A stretch of DNA of 64,000 nt, from NCBI GenBank assembly GCA_965242905.1, contig CBDETM010000002.1, positions 1,612,001 through 1,676,000 of the forward strand, in the 5' to 3' direction. Each line of letters opens with the position of its first letter. Within the stretch, counting starts at the first letter, position 1. Shown here piece by piece: positions 9,705-20,015 of the stretch. The notes beneath the pieces were generated by a model. It made no database searches. It was not told where the DNA came from and was given only the letters and a program-made list of their open reading frames with translations. Source of the stretch: Bin5 sp965242905 (GTDB lineage: Bacteria > Chloroflexota > Anaerolineae > Caldilineales > Caldilineaceae). The position numbers were made by a program, and so were the translations under genes.

Positions 9705-10418
9705 CTAGTGTTTGAGAGGGAGATTGTCATAGGTTCTTCCATGCAAAAGGCGACCTGTGCGGCTCTTTTTCGGTCCGCCCCATTGCTTAAAGAAGAAAGA
9801 AACGTCCTGTTCTTCGCACTGGTGCAGTATCGATTCTACCCATACCCTCTTCATAGGACGCGCGCCAGGACCGGACTCACCGCCTACTATCACCCAGTGA
9901 ATATTGTCTAACGTCAGCTTGTCCAACGGACCAAGAAGTGGCTCACAAGACAGAAAACGCACGTGTGCTGATACCTGCCGCAGATGCTCGATTCGATGCA
10001 AAACCTGTTCGTTTTCGACACTGACTCCCATCCAGACATTTCTCGGCCAAGGCAACTGATCGGCCAAGGCGCAGAGCCTGCCGCTTCGTTTTGTAAGAAC
10101 TTGAAACGTATGTTGGGGACATTCCGTCATCACCTTGAAGACGCGCTGGATAAAATCGACCGGGACGTCTTCATGAAACAGATCACTCATCGAGTTTACA
10201 AAGACGACTCTGGGCTTGACCCACCGGTATGGCTTTTCGAGGATGTCTTCGTGCAAGGCAAGATCGAAGCCATTCACGTATCGTGTCACACCCATCGCCT
10301 TCAACCTCTTGGCCATACGTTCCGCGTAACAGAACTTGCAGCCCTGGCTCACCTTAGTGCAGCCGGTGACTGGGTTCCATGTCATCTCAGTCCATTCGAT
10401 GTGTGAACGTGCGGCCAT
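9705..10418 (-). CDS. DUF5131 family protein (phage Gp37/Gp68-like)
   Basis: A 237-residue DUF5131 protein. The N-terminus IEWTEMTWNPVTGCTKVSQG followed by CKFCYAERMAKR contains the three closely spaced cysteines (C..., CxxC) that give the family its three-Cys name and resemble a radical-SAM iron-sulfur site. Further family motifs are VVFVNSMSDLFHEDVP, FQVLTKRSGRL, WMGVSVEN and VIVGGESGPGARPM. It starts 2 bp after the end of tcmP, and its ribosome binding site (AAGGGGA) overlaps the tcmP stop, so the two are co-transcribed. Function is unknown; the pair occurs in phages and genomic islands. It differs from its core-gene neighbours in codon choice (more A/T), in line with acquisition. Confidence 0.88.
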   Translation of the reverse strand: MAARSHIEWTEMTWNPVTGCTKVSQGCKFCYAERMAKRLKAMGVTRYVNGFDLALHEDILEKPYRWVKPRVVFVNSMSDLFHEDVPVDFIQRVFKVMTECPQHTFQVLTKRSGRLCALADQLPWPRNVWMGVSVENEQVLHRIEHLRQVSAHVRFLSCEPLLGPLDKLTLDNIHWVIVGGESGPGARPMKRVWVESILHQCEEQDVSFFFKQWGGPKKSRTGRLLHGRTYDNLPLKH

Positions 10419-10420
10419 GG

Positions 10421-11332
10421 CTATCCCCTTAGAATATGATCAGCGATCTTCACAGCGGTCGACGCGCCTCTGGGATTCGCAGCGGCAAAAAAGAGTTGAT
10501 AAAGAGGAACATTCTTTGAATTGAGTAAGACCAGTGAGTTCTCGGCCACTTTCTCGAATACGGTACTCAGTCGCTCCGAGAAAAACCTCCCTATACTTTC
10601 GAAGGTAGCTGTCTTCTCAAAGTCCATTGGCAAGTCATCCGTCGGGAGCAAAGAAAGCTGAGGCTGTGACAGTTGATCGGTGTGATAGAAAGAATCTTTC
10701 CACGCTTCTGTGCCAAAGAAGCGAGTGAGTTTGTCCGGCCATGTTCCCAATAGAATGCTCCTGCGCTTCAGCATTCGATTAATCGCCTGTCCGACCGGTA
10801 GCAAAACCCAGAGATCAACTGCTTTGGTTGCAGCCAAGGCTTCAATCGTTTCCCAATCCACAGCCATCCCGTACGGATCCAAAAAGACAACTGCTCGACT
10901 ACGTTCCCAGTTCATGCTCCGACACCATTCTTGAAGAAATTCATTTGAATCCCGCGGTACTATCTGAACGTTCCTGTCCTTAAAGCGCGCGGACAGATTC
11001 CTCAATTCCTGTGCAAACTGAGGTTTGTTTTCGATGAAAATGTAACGTTCGAAAGGCGGGTCCAATTCAAGGGCAATTTGGGCACTCCCTTCATAGAATT
11101 GCTTGATATCCTTCACATCGTCTTGATCTGTAAACAGAGATAGTGTTGATGCCGGAGTGTTTTCAGGAGAGATTCTCGCGCCCGTTCCAGCAAAAGCATC
11201 CACGTAGTATGTTGTGTAACGCCTTGCAAACTGATTTGCCGTAAAAATGGTCATGTAAGCGCGGAGGTACTTCTTCAATCGCTCAAGCTTCTCTTGTGTC
11301 CAGTTGCCGCCGAACTGATGTATCGTATGCAT
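10421..11332 (-). CDS. tcmP: Three-Cys-motif partner protein TcmP
   Basis: 303 residues, recognised as TcmP by HQFGGNWTQEKLERLKKYLR at the N-terminus, the Rossmann-like YYVDAFAGTGAR near residue 43, YIFIENKPQF near 107 and AVVFLDPYGMAVDWET near 150. These look like a class-I methyltransferase fold with a DPYG motif, which suggests nucleic-acid modification; the activity is unproven. TcmP is defined by its constant neighbour, the DUF5131 three-cysteine protein, encoded directly downstream here. The pair sits between gyrA and uvrB with AT-richer sequence than either and looks inserted. Confidence 0.88.
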   Translation of the reverse strand: MHTIHQFGGNWTQEKLERLKKYLRAYMTIFTANQFARRYTTYYVDAFAGTGARISPENTPASTLSLFTDQDDVKDIKQFYEGSAQIALELDPPFERYIFIENKPQFAQELRNLSARFKDRNVQIVPRDSNEFLQEWCRSMNWERSRAVVFLDPYGMAVDWETIEALAATKAVDLWVLLPVGQAINRMLKRRSILLGTWPDKLTRFFGTEAWKDSFYHTDQLSQPQLSLLPTDDLPMDFEKTATFESIGRFFSERLSTVFEKVAENSLVLLNSKNVPLYQLFFAAANPRGASTAVKIADHILRG

Positions 11333-11377
11333 TCACTTCCTTTCCAAAGTGACGAGTTCAAGTGTAGATCGGGGTGT

Positions 11378-13390
<2,013 letters not shown>

Positions 13391-13612
13391 ATCCGGCTCC
13401 GCAGATCTGATACGAGCGAGGTTCGCAGAACAAGCTTACCACATTGCGCAAGGGGATTGGGACATTTTGTACGGGCACTCGGTTTCCTGGGCGCAGGCGG
13501 TCTGCGGCGTCCCGGCATCGTACGGAGTTCACATTTGAAGTGTAGGCCGGGCGGCAGGCCGGTGGTGTTCTCAGAACGGTTTCAGCTGAACGGTGGAGAC
13601 ATTTCATATTCC

Positions 13613-13624
13613 GAACTTTTGTTC
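13613..13624. promoter_or_regulatory. LexA (DinR-type) SOS box upstream of uvrB
   Basis: GAAC-TTTT-GTTC (13613-13624), preceded by C and followed by T, matches the Gram-positive/Chloroflexota SOS consensus CGAAC-N4-GTTCG except at the last base. It lies a few bases downstream of the transcription start predicted from the adjacent promoter, where a bound repressor would block RNA polymerase. Confidence 0.65.
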
Positions 13625-13637
13625 TTATTCTGGGATT

Positions 13638-13667
13638 ATTATACATACATTGGTCGAGTCTGTCCAA
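13638..13667 (-). promoter_or_regulatory. Sigma-70-type promoter of uvrB
   Basis: On the minus strand TTGGAC (13662-13667), 18-bp spacer, perfect TATAAT (13638-13643). Transcription should start near 13631 and give an untranslated leader of about 240 nt before uvrB. Confidence 0.65.
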
Positions 13668-13681
13668 CAGGCAATGTTCGG

Positions 13682-14131
13682 GGGTGCATAATCAGATTTT
13701 GGGTGGGAACAGTCTGGCGGGGAATCATTGCCAGAGGTGGTTGGCGTTGTTTACCGTCTTTGGGCGAGACGCAGTGCGTGTGCCTGGCCTGGCCGTACGG
13801 TGGCGTCCGTCAGTTGGGGAGGGTGCGAGGGCAGGCACAAGGGCAAGGAGAGAGTGGAGAGGAGTGAGGAGTGAGTACGTCAGTTATGTCTGAGTGGGAT
13901 TGGCTCGGGGACTGGCGGGACGTGGTGTGGCTGGACACCTTCGATTAGGCACCTGTCACCAATATTGACACCCGGTCGATGAGGCACGTCTAAGGAGAGG
14001 GGGCGTTGCGGGGGCGGAGCCCCCGCACAAGGGAGGGCCGAATAGGCCCGACCGCCCAAAAGAGCGAGGAGAGAGAAGAGAGGAGTGAGGAGAGAGAAAC
14101 GCCACTTCGTTTGCCGGGAATGGGATTGCAC
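13682..14131 (+). repeat. Interspersed repeat family, copy A
   Basis: About 450 bp, noncoding. Order of blocks shared with copies B and C: left end GGGTGCAT plus CAGATTTTGGG; a 'gaacagtctggcggggaat' block; GCCTGGCCGTACGGTGGCG; a block containing CACCTGTCACCAATATTGAC; the invariant 57-nt core (14001-14057); and a purine tail of GAGGAGAGAG type. A possible right end TGGGATTGCAC lies at 14121-14131, which is the ISKra4 right end with one extra base. Compared with copy B it has an extra purine-rich insert near 13845-13870. Confidence 0.8.
14001..14057 (+). ncRNA. Conserved 57-nt core, predicted three-way junction (copy A)
   Basis: Identical in all three copies. An outer stem GGGCG (14001-14005) pairs with CGCCC (14053-14057). 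Inside are a 9-bp hairpin TGCGGGGGC / GCCCCCGCA with loop GGA, and a second hairpin GGGCC / GGCCC with loop GAATA. It could act as RNA or as single-stranded DNA; transcription is not shown. Confidence 0.45.
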
Positions 14132-14306
14132 TATGGGATGCCGGCATTGGTGTGGTATGCAGGCCATATTGGGAGGGTAGGCGAGGGCATTCGCAAGGGG
14201 TGCCCCAACGGGTGTTGGCGCAGGGGCATGAAAGCGGTGTGCGCCGTCGGTTTGTTTCCTCAGTTTTTGACGGCGCCGGATGCTACGCTGGGGGCGGGAT
14301 TGGTCA

Positions 14307-14335
14307 TTCCGACAGATGGGTTGATCGTGTATAAT
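14307..14335 (+). promoter_or_regulatory. Promoter of the GH3-family gene (possibly leaderless)
   Basis: TATAAT at 14330-14335 ends 8 nt before the ATG at 14344, with a weak TTCCGA 17 bp upstream (14307-14312). Transcription would start at or within 1-3 nt of the ATG, so the mRNA may be leaderless; no Shine-Dalgarno sequence is present. Confidence 0.45.
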
Positions 14336-14343
14336 CGGATTTG

Positions 14344-17300
14344 ATGAGAGAATTCCGTAGCGGGCAGCGAAGCCATCGAAAGGGTGCCAGGCGTAGCGGC
14401 GGGGCTCGTCTGCGCATCTTTGCGCTGGCCGCCGCGTTGCTGGCTGCCGCGTTGCTGGCATTCGACTTTGGCGGCGGTGTTCCACTTGTTAAGCTAGCTG
14501 CTGCCCAGGTGGAGGGAACGCCTTCCCCCGGTACGCAGCGTACAGATACGACTGCGGCGGCGGAACTGCAGGCGGCCACTGCCACGGCGACCCGTTCGGC
14601 CCAGGAGTTGCTTGAGTCGATTCGGGCTACGGCCACCGTGGGGGCGCAGTTGACTGCGACTGCGGCGGCTGAGGCGACCAGTTTGGCGCTCACGCCATCG
14701 GTCACACCCACGAACACACCCACGCATACGCCAACACCATCCCCAACGCCCACCCCTTCACCTACGTCAACACCGGGCCCGGATGAGATACTGGAAGCGC
14801 GTCTTGACGACTTGATCGCGGGTATGAGCGTGGCTGATCGGGTTGGCCAGCTGTTTGTGGTCACCTTTCAAGGCAGCGATCTCGGACCGAGAAGCGACGT
14901 TGCCGAGTTGATAGAGGAGTACCGGGTGGGCGGTGTGGTAATCAGCCCCTGGAACCGCAATTTCAGCAACTACAGTGGTACGACACCGGAGGACATCGCG
15001 CGGCTTACGAATCAGCTGCAGGCACTGGCGTACGGCATCTACCTGGCACCGACGGAGGCGTTGAACGTCAAGGAGGGCGGGCCGGCGATTCCGGGTATTT
15101 TACAGTCCGGCCTGGAGCAGAGGTTGCCGCTGGAGATTCCGCTGTTGATCGGGGTGGAACAGGGGGGGGACGGCATGCCGGGCACGGCCCTGCGCGCCGG
15201 ATTCACCGCGATCCCGCCGCAGATGGCGCTGGGGGCCACCTGGAATCCAGATTTGGTGGAGGAGGTCGGTGCGGTCCACGGTCGGGAGTTGCGCAGTGTG
15301 GGGGTGAATCTCATACTGGGGCCGGCTCTGGACGTGATAGAACAGCCGCGTCCGGACCTGGTGACCGGTTTGGGGCTGCACTCGTTTGGCGGAGACCCGT
15401 ACTGGGTCGGGCGAATGGGCCAGGCCTATGTAACAGGAATCCACCGCGGCAGCGGCAGTCGTGTGGCGACGGTGACCGGACATTTCCCTGGCCTAGGGGG
15501 TACAGATCGCCGGCCGGATGAGGAGATCGCGACGATTCAGAAGAGTTTACAGGAGTTGCAGCGAATCGAACTGCCGCCATTTGCGGCGGTCACAGAGCGG
15601 CCATCTGCGCTCCTGCGAGTAGATGGGACGATGGCCGCTACTGAGGCGTTGATGTCGGGGCATATTCGTTTCAGCAGCTTCCAAGGCAGTCGCGAGCGCA
15701 CGCCGCCTATCAGTCTGGCACAGGAGCTGGGCATTCTGCTGGATCTGGACGAGTTTGCTCCCTGGCGTGCAGAGGGGGGAATTCTGATGAGCGATGCGCT
15801 AGGTGTGATGGCCGTGCGCCGCTACTACGACCCGCCACTGCAGGATTTCCCGCGGCGGCGCATCGCTCTGGATGCGTTTACGGCCGGTAACGATCTGCTC
15901 TTTCTGGCAGATTTTTCGTTGACGGACAGCTGGCTGGATGAGAGGGCCAACATCAAAGAGACGATCATCTTTTTCCGCGAGCGCTATACAAACGATGCCG
16001 AGTTTGCAGCCCGAGTGGATGCCTCGTTGCGACGGATTTTGCGGTTGAAAGTGCGGCTGTATGCCCCAGAAAACAGGGCCGATGGGGCGACAGCGGGAGT
16101 CGATTCGCCAAATGTAGATGTTGAGATCGACCTGGGGGATGTGGTAGTGGGTCCGGCCGATCTGGAGGCGGTGTTCAGCACCGAAAATCAGAGAAGGGCA
16201 CAGATGCTGCTGGACCAGGTCGCCAGTGAGGCGCTGACGATCTTCTTCCCCGACTCCCCGGGGCTGACCGACCCGCTGCCTGCGCCGCCGAGCGAAGATG
16301 AGGATATATTGATCTTCACCGATAGTCGCATTTTGCATGAATGTGACGATTGCCTGGCGGATGCGGTTGTAGAGCCGACGGCATTGGAAGAGATAATGTT
16401 ACGGCTCTACGGGCCGGAGGCGACCAACCAGTTGCAGAGGGAGCAGATCAGGAGTCGTACTTTTTCTGAGTTGAATTCTCTTCTGAACGGGACGGCCGAC
16501 TCCTCGGTTGCAGAGGCGTTGGAGGAGGAGATCCTGAACGCTGACTGGCTGATCTTTGCCATGCTGGATGTGGATGTGGCGAATTACGACAGCAGCGACG
16601 CGGTCAAACGGTTTCTGCGTCAACGCAGCGACCGGCTGCCAGGGAGCAAACTGGTGGTGCTGGCGCTAAACGAACCATACTTCTTTGACTCGACCGAGAT
16701 CGGGAAGATGACCGCTTTTCTCGGTGTATACTCCAAGACGCAGCCTTTTTTGGAGGCGGCCGTGCGTGCATTGTTCCGCGCGCAGACGGTCACCGGCGCG
16801 CCACCGGTCAGCGTGCCAGGCACGCGCTTCAGCAACCTGGTCGAACGGCTGGAGCCGGACCCGAACCAGCGGATCGACCTGACTGTCCTGAACGAGGGCA
16901 TTGTCAGCGAACAGGCGGAGGATGACGAGGTGGTGCTCATCCAGACCGACCTGCAGCTCGGTGACAGCCTGGAGCTGCAGGCCGGCCCGATTCTGGATCA
17001 CAACGGGAACACAGTCCCTGATGGAACGCCGGTGAACTTCCGGTTGATCTATGAGGGCGAGGAGCTTGCCATCCAGTCAAATCCCGTTCCCACTCGGGAC
17101 GGGTTAGCGCGTAAATCAGTGCTCTTGGAAAGAACCGGCACACTCCTGATTGCAGTCAACAGTGTCGAGGCAGACTCCAGTACGGAGATCCGGGCGCGCA
17201 TCCCAGACCCGGACGTGGCGTCGGACAGAACGCAGATTGAGGTTACGAACCCGGAGCGGGCGGCCACGCCGGCGCCAAGTCAGGGGGCGGCGGTGACAGT

Positions 17301-17637
17301 TGTGCCGACGGCGGAAGCAGTCCCGACACGCGTTTCGGTGGTCAGGCCGGAGGTGGTCGAGCTCGATGTCTTTTCGTTGACGATTGCCATGGTGACGCAG
17401 TTTGTGGTGCTGGCGCTGCTGCTCGTGGTGCTGGTGCAGGTGATGCCGCGCCAGATGCTGGTTCAGCGTTTGCTGTGGGCGATGCTCGTGGGCTGGGGCG
17501 CATACATACTATACGGAGTAGACGCTATTCCCGGCGGCCTGTGGATTCAGGTCAATCTTGCCCCCTGGGATAGCGTACCAATTGTGGTGATCGGCATGTT
17601 GATCCCTTTGGTCTGGCTGCAGTTCCGGTCGGAGTAG
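14344..17637 (+). CDS. Membrane-anchored glycoside hydrolase family 3 domain protein
   Basis: 1097 residues from ATG 14344. A basic N-terminus is followed by a hydrophobic anchor (LRIFALAAALLAAALLAFDF, near 22-41), a Thr/Ala-rich region, a TPTPSPTPTPSPTSTPG stalk near 115-140, then a GH3 N-terminal-domain fold as in NagZ-type beta-N-acetylhexosaminidases. GH3 landmarks are DRVGQLFVV, the region TVTGHFPGLGGTDRRPDEE (NagZ: KHFPGHG...D) and the nucleophile loop ILMSDALGVMA near residue 480. The lysine of KHFPG is replaced by Gly, so activity needs proof. The C-terminus has about three membrane segments (near 1010-1095). Likely extracytoplasmic, acting on amino-sugar glycans. It stands alone between repeat copy A and the exporter operon. 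Confidence 0.8.
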   Translation: MREFRSGQRSHRKGARRSGGARLRIFALAAALLAAALLAFDFGGGVPLVKLAAAQVEGTPSPGTQRTDTTAAAELQAATATATRSAQELLESIRATATVGAQLTATAAAEATSLALTPSVTPTNTPTHTPTPSPTPTPSPTSTPGPDEILEARLDDLIAGMSVADRVGQLFVVTFQGSDLGPRSDVAELIEEYRVGGVVISPWNRNFSNYSGTTPEDIARLTNQLQALAYGIYLAPTEALNVKEGGPAIPGILQSGLEQRLPLEIPLLIGVEQGGDGMPGTALRAGFTAIPPQMALGATWNPDLVEEVGAVHGRELRSVGVNLILGPALDVIEQPRPDLVTGLGLHSFGGDPYWVGRMGQAYVTGIHRGSGSRVATVTGHFPGLGGTDRRPDEEIATIQKSLQELQRIELPPFAAVTERPSALLRVDGTMAATEALMSGHIRFSSFQGSRERTPPISLAQELGILLDLDEFAPWRAEGGILMSDALGVMAVRRYYDPPLQDFPRRRIALDAFTAGNDLLFLADFSLTDSWLDERANIKETIIFFRERYTNDAEFAARVDASLRRILRLKVRLYAPENRADGATAGVDSPNVDVEIDLGDVVVGPADLEAVFSTENQRRAQMLLDQVASEALTIFFPDSPGLTDPLPAPPSEDEDILIFTDSRILHECDDCLADAVVEPTALEEIMLRLYGPEATNQLQREQIRSRTFSELNSLLNGTADSSVAEALEEEILNADWLIFAMLDVDVANYDSSDAVKRFLRQRSDRLPGSKLVVLALNEPYFFDSTEIGKMTAFLGVYSKTQPFLEAAVRALFRAQTVTGAPPVSVPGTRFSNLVERLEPDPNQRIDLTVLNEGIVSEQAEDDEVVLIQTDLQLGDSLELQAGPILDHNGNTVPDGTPVNFRLIYEGEELAIQSNPVPTRDGLARKSVLLERTGTLLIAVNSVEADSSTEIRARIPDPDVASDRTQIEVTNPERAATPAPSQGAAVTVVPTAEAVPTRVSVVRPEVVELDVFSLTIAMVTQFVVLALLLVVLVQVMPRQMLVQRLLWAMLVGWGAYILYGVDAIPGGLWIQVNLAPWDSVPIVVIGMLIPLVWLQFRSE

Positions 17638-17954
17638 GTGAACCGGCCATCAATCTTTGGCATTTTCCCCGCTTGTTTGAACCCAAATGACAACTTGAAC
17701 CAAATAGGCGACGCGAGGCGGTTCGCCGGCGCTCCGGCAGTGCGGTGATTGCCGGCACTAGCCATGAACCAGATGCGGTCGTATTCGTCTGCCGGCAGGC
17801 CGACGTTGAGCGGACAGGGTTGGGGAAGCCGCAGGGACAGAGGACAGGAGTCAGAAGTCAGTGAGAGCAGGTTCCCGGCGATCTCAACTGGACCAGATTG
17901 GCAACCAACGGGGAGCTCGGAGCATTAGTATCGGTTTTGGTTGTTCGTGTTACC
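17638..17954. other. Convergent intergenic region, nothing recognised
   Basis: About 317 bp between the GH3 gene and the end of the convergent ABC gene. No gene, tRNA or clear terminator with a T-run was found. Confidence 0.5.
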
Positions 17955-19958
17955 TCAGGTGGCCGGTCTCGCCGGTACTCTAACCGGACCGGCAGGCGGA
18001 CGGCTTCCGTTGGGCTGCACGGGCAGATCTTCCTGGCGGCGGAACTGGTTCATGTAGAGTTCGTAGTAGAAGCCGCGCTGGGCAAGCAGCCCTTCGTGTG
18101 TGCCCCGTTCGATTATCTCACCGTCTTGCAGCACCAGTACCTGGTCGGCGCTGCGGATGGTGCTGAGGCGGTGTGCGATCACGAAGCTGGTGCGTTCTTT
18201 CAGCAGGTCGTTGAGTGCGGCCTGGATCCTCTGCTCGGTGCGGGTGTCGACACTGCTTGTGGCTTCGTCAAGGATGAGGATACGGGGGTCGGCCAGTGCG
18301 GCGCGGGCGATGGCGAGGAGCTGTCGTTGTCCCTGGCTGAGGCCAGCGCCGCGTTCGCCGAGGACGGTTTCGTAGCCTTCGGGCAACCGCTGAATAAAGT
18401 CGTGCGCCTGGGCGAGTTTTGCGGCGGCGATCACTTCCTCGTCGGAAGCGTTGGCGCGGCTGAAGCGGATGTTGTCCATCACCGAACTGCTGAACAGGTA
18501 TGTATCCTGGAGGACGATGCCGATCTGCTCGCGCAGGCTGTACAACTGTACGTCACGCACATCGATACCGTCGATGCGCACGGCCCCGCCGGTGACATCC
18601 CAGAAGCGGGGGATCAGATTGATAATGGTCGTCTTACCGGCGCCGGTCGGTCCGACGATGGCCACCGTCTCGCCAGGACGGGCGTTCAGGTTGATCCCTT
18701 TGAGGACCGGTTCCCCGGGCACGTATTCGGCTTTAACGTTTTGCAAGGAAACGGCGCCCTTGATTGCGGGCATAGGCCGGGCGCCGAATTTCTCCTGTAC
18801 TTCCGGGACCTCGTCCATCAGTTCAAAGATACGCTCCACGCCGGCGATGGCGCTCTGGATATTGGTCCACATGACGCTGATCTGGGAGATGGGCATGTTG
18901 AAGCGCTGGGCATAGCCCAAGAAGGTGACGATCAGGCCGAGGGAGATGGCCGAACCTGCCAGTGTCTGACCGCGCAGGAGCATCACGCCACCGACGCCAA
19001 CGACGACGGCGATGCCCAGGAATCCGAGCGCTTCCAGCGTCGGCGCCAGGGCAGAAGTGTAGGCAACGGCCTTGACATTAGCGTCGCGGTTGACGGCATT
19101 GCTTTGGCGGAACTGCTCGATGTTGGTTTCCTCGCGGCTGAAGGCCTGGACCTCGCGCACGCCGGAGATGCCCTCTTCCAGCTCTGCGTTGACGTCGCCG
19201 ATGCTCTGGCGGGTGACGCGAAAGGCTTTGCGCGCCTGAGTGCTGAACCAGAGGGTCGCCAAGCCCATGAGCGGCACCACGCTCAGGCTAATAAGGGCGT
19301 AGGCCCAGTTCAATACGACCATCTGCCAGACGATCCAGAGGATGAGCAGTACGCTGCTCAGCACCTGCACGAGGGCAAAGCTGACGACTTGCTGAATCGT
19401 ATCGGAGTCGTTGGTAATGCGACTCATGAGATCGCCGGTCTCGTTGCGGGTGTAGAAGCCGAGAGAGAGGCGATGGAGGTGGTTAAAGAGGCGGACGCGC
19501 AGGCGGCGCAGAACGTGGTGGCCGGTCCAACTCATGCTGAAGAACATCAAGCCGCCGGTGACGGATCCGACCAGATAGTAGGCGGTAATGACCAACGTGA
19601 TGTTGAGGAGGCCGCGCAGCAGGTCATTGCGGCTGGGATCGCCCAGGGCGACCTCCGGAGCATACCAGCAGTTGGCCTGGCTGTCGGTTTCCGTCTGCGG
19701 CTCGCTTTGTGCGGGGAGTTGAAGACCTCTGCTTTGTTCGCCGACTTCGCCGAAGGCGGCAGGCGCCAGATAGCAGTCCACTGCCTGGCCGATCAGGATG
19801 GGGCCGATCACCTGAGTATAGGCGTTGACTGCCATCAGTACGGTGACGAGGGTCAGGCCGAACCAGTAGGGGCGAAAGTATCTACTGAAACGGGCCAGAG
19901 TGGCGCCGACGCTCTTGGGCTTCAGCGTCTCCTGCCGTAACATGCGGTCACCGAACAT
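17955..19958 (-). CDS. ABC exporter half-transporter, catalytic-site subunit
   Basis: A 667-residue type-IV (MsbA/MDR-like) half-transporter: six-helix membrane domain (about 35-390) fused to an ATPase. Walker A GPTGAGKTT near 438, a non-standard signature LSQGQ near 541, Walker B with catalytic glutamate ILILDEATSSVD near 563. It carries an extra hydrophilic loop of about 40 residues between the first two membrane helices (FGEVGEQSRGLQLPAQSEPQ region). It follows its partner by 57 bp. Together the two subunits show the split of a heterodimeric exporter (TM287/288 or TmrAB type): this one supplies the catalytic Glu, the partner the good LSGGQ. Multidrug or lipid export is inferred from the MarR gene in the same operon. 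Confidence 0.93.
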   Translation of the reverse strand: MFGDRMLRQETLKPKSVGATLARFSRYFRPYWFGLTLVTVLMAVNAYTQVIGPILIGQAVDCYLAPAAFGEVGEQSRGLQLPAQSEPQTETDSQANCWYAPEVALGDPSRNDLLRGLLNITLVITAYYLVGSVTGGLMFFSMSWTGHHVLRRLRVRLFNHLHRLSLGFYTRNETGDLMSRITNDSDTIQQVVSFALVQVLSSVLLILWIVWQMVVLNWAYALISLSVVPLMGLATLWFSTQARKAFRVTRQSIGDVNAELEEGISGVREVQAFSREETNIEQFRQSNAVNRDANVKAVAYTSALAPTLEALGFLGIAVVVGVGGVMLLRGQTLAGSAISLGLIVTFLGYAQRFNMPISQISVMWTNIQSAIAGVERIFELMDEVPEVQEKFGARPMPAIKGAVSLQNVKAEYVPGEPVLKGINLNARPGETVAIVGPTGAGKTTIINLIPRFWDVTGGAVRIDGIDVRDVQLYSLREQIGIVLQDTYLFSSSVMDNIRFSRANASDEEVIAAAKLAQAHDFIQRLPEGYETVLGERGAGLSQGQRQLLAIARAALADPRILILDEATSSVDTRTEQRIQAALNDLLKERTSFVIAHRLSTIRSADQVLVLQDGEIIERGTHEGLLAQRGFYYELYMNQFRRQEDLPVQPNGSRPPAGPVRVPARPAT

Positions 19959-20015
19959 CGGGCACGCTCCTGGGAGAAATAGTGCGTAACATGGTCAGCT
20001 GCTGCCGGCGGGATG

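Noticed and set aside
13880..14485. Minus-strand frames through repeat copies A and B sharing peptides such as RPGV.IGDRCLIEGVQP
   Set aside because: The likeness comes from shared repeat DNA. The frame is not kept through copy C, has no start signal, and the most conserved part is the hairpin core rather than codon positions.
17898..19940. 680-codon plus-strand open frame opposite the ABC transporter gene
   Set aside because: Antisense shadow; the opposite strand has complete Walker motifs and membrane helices.
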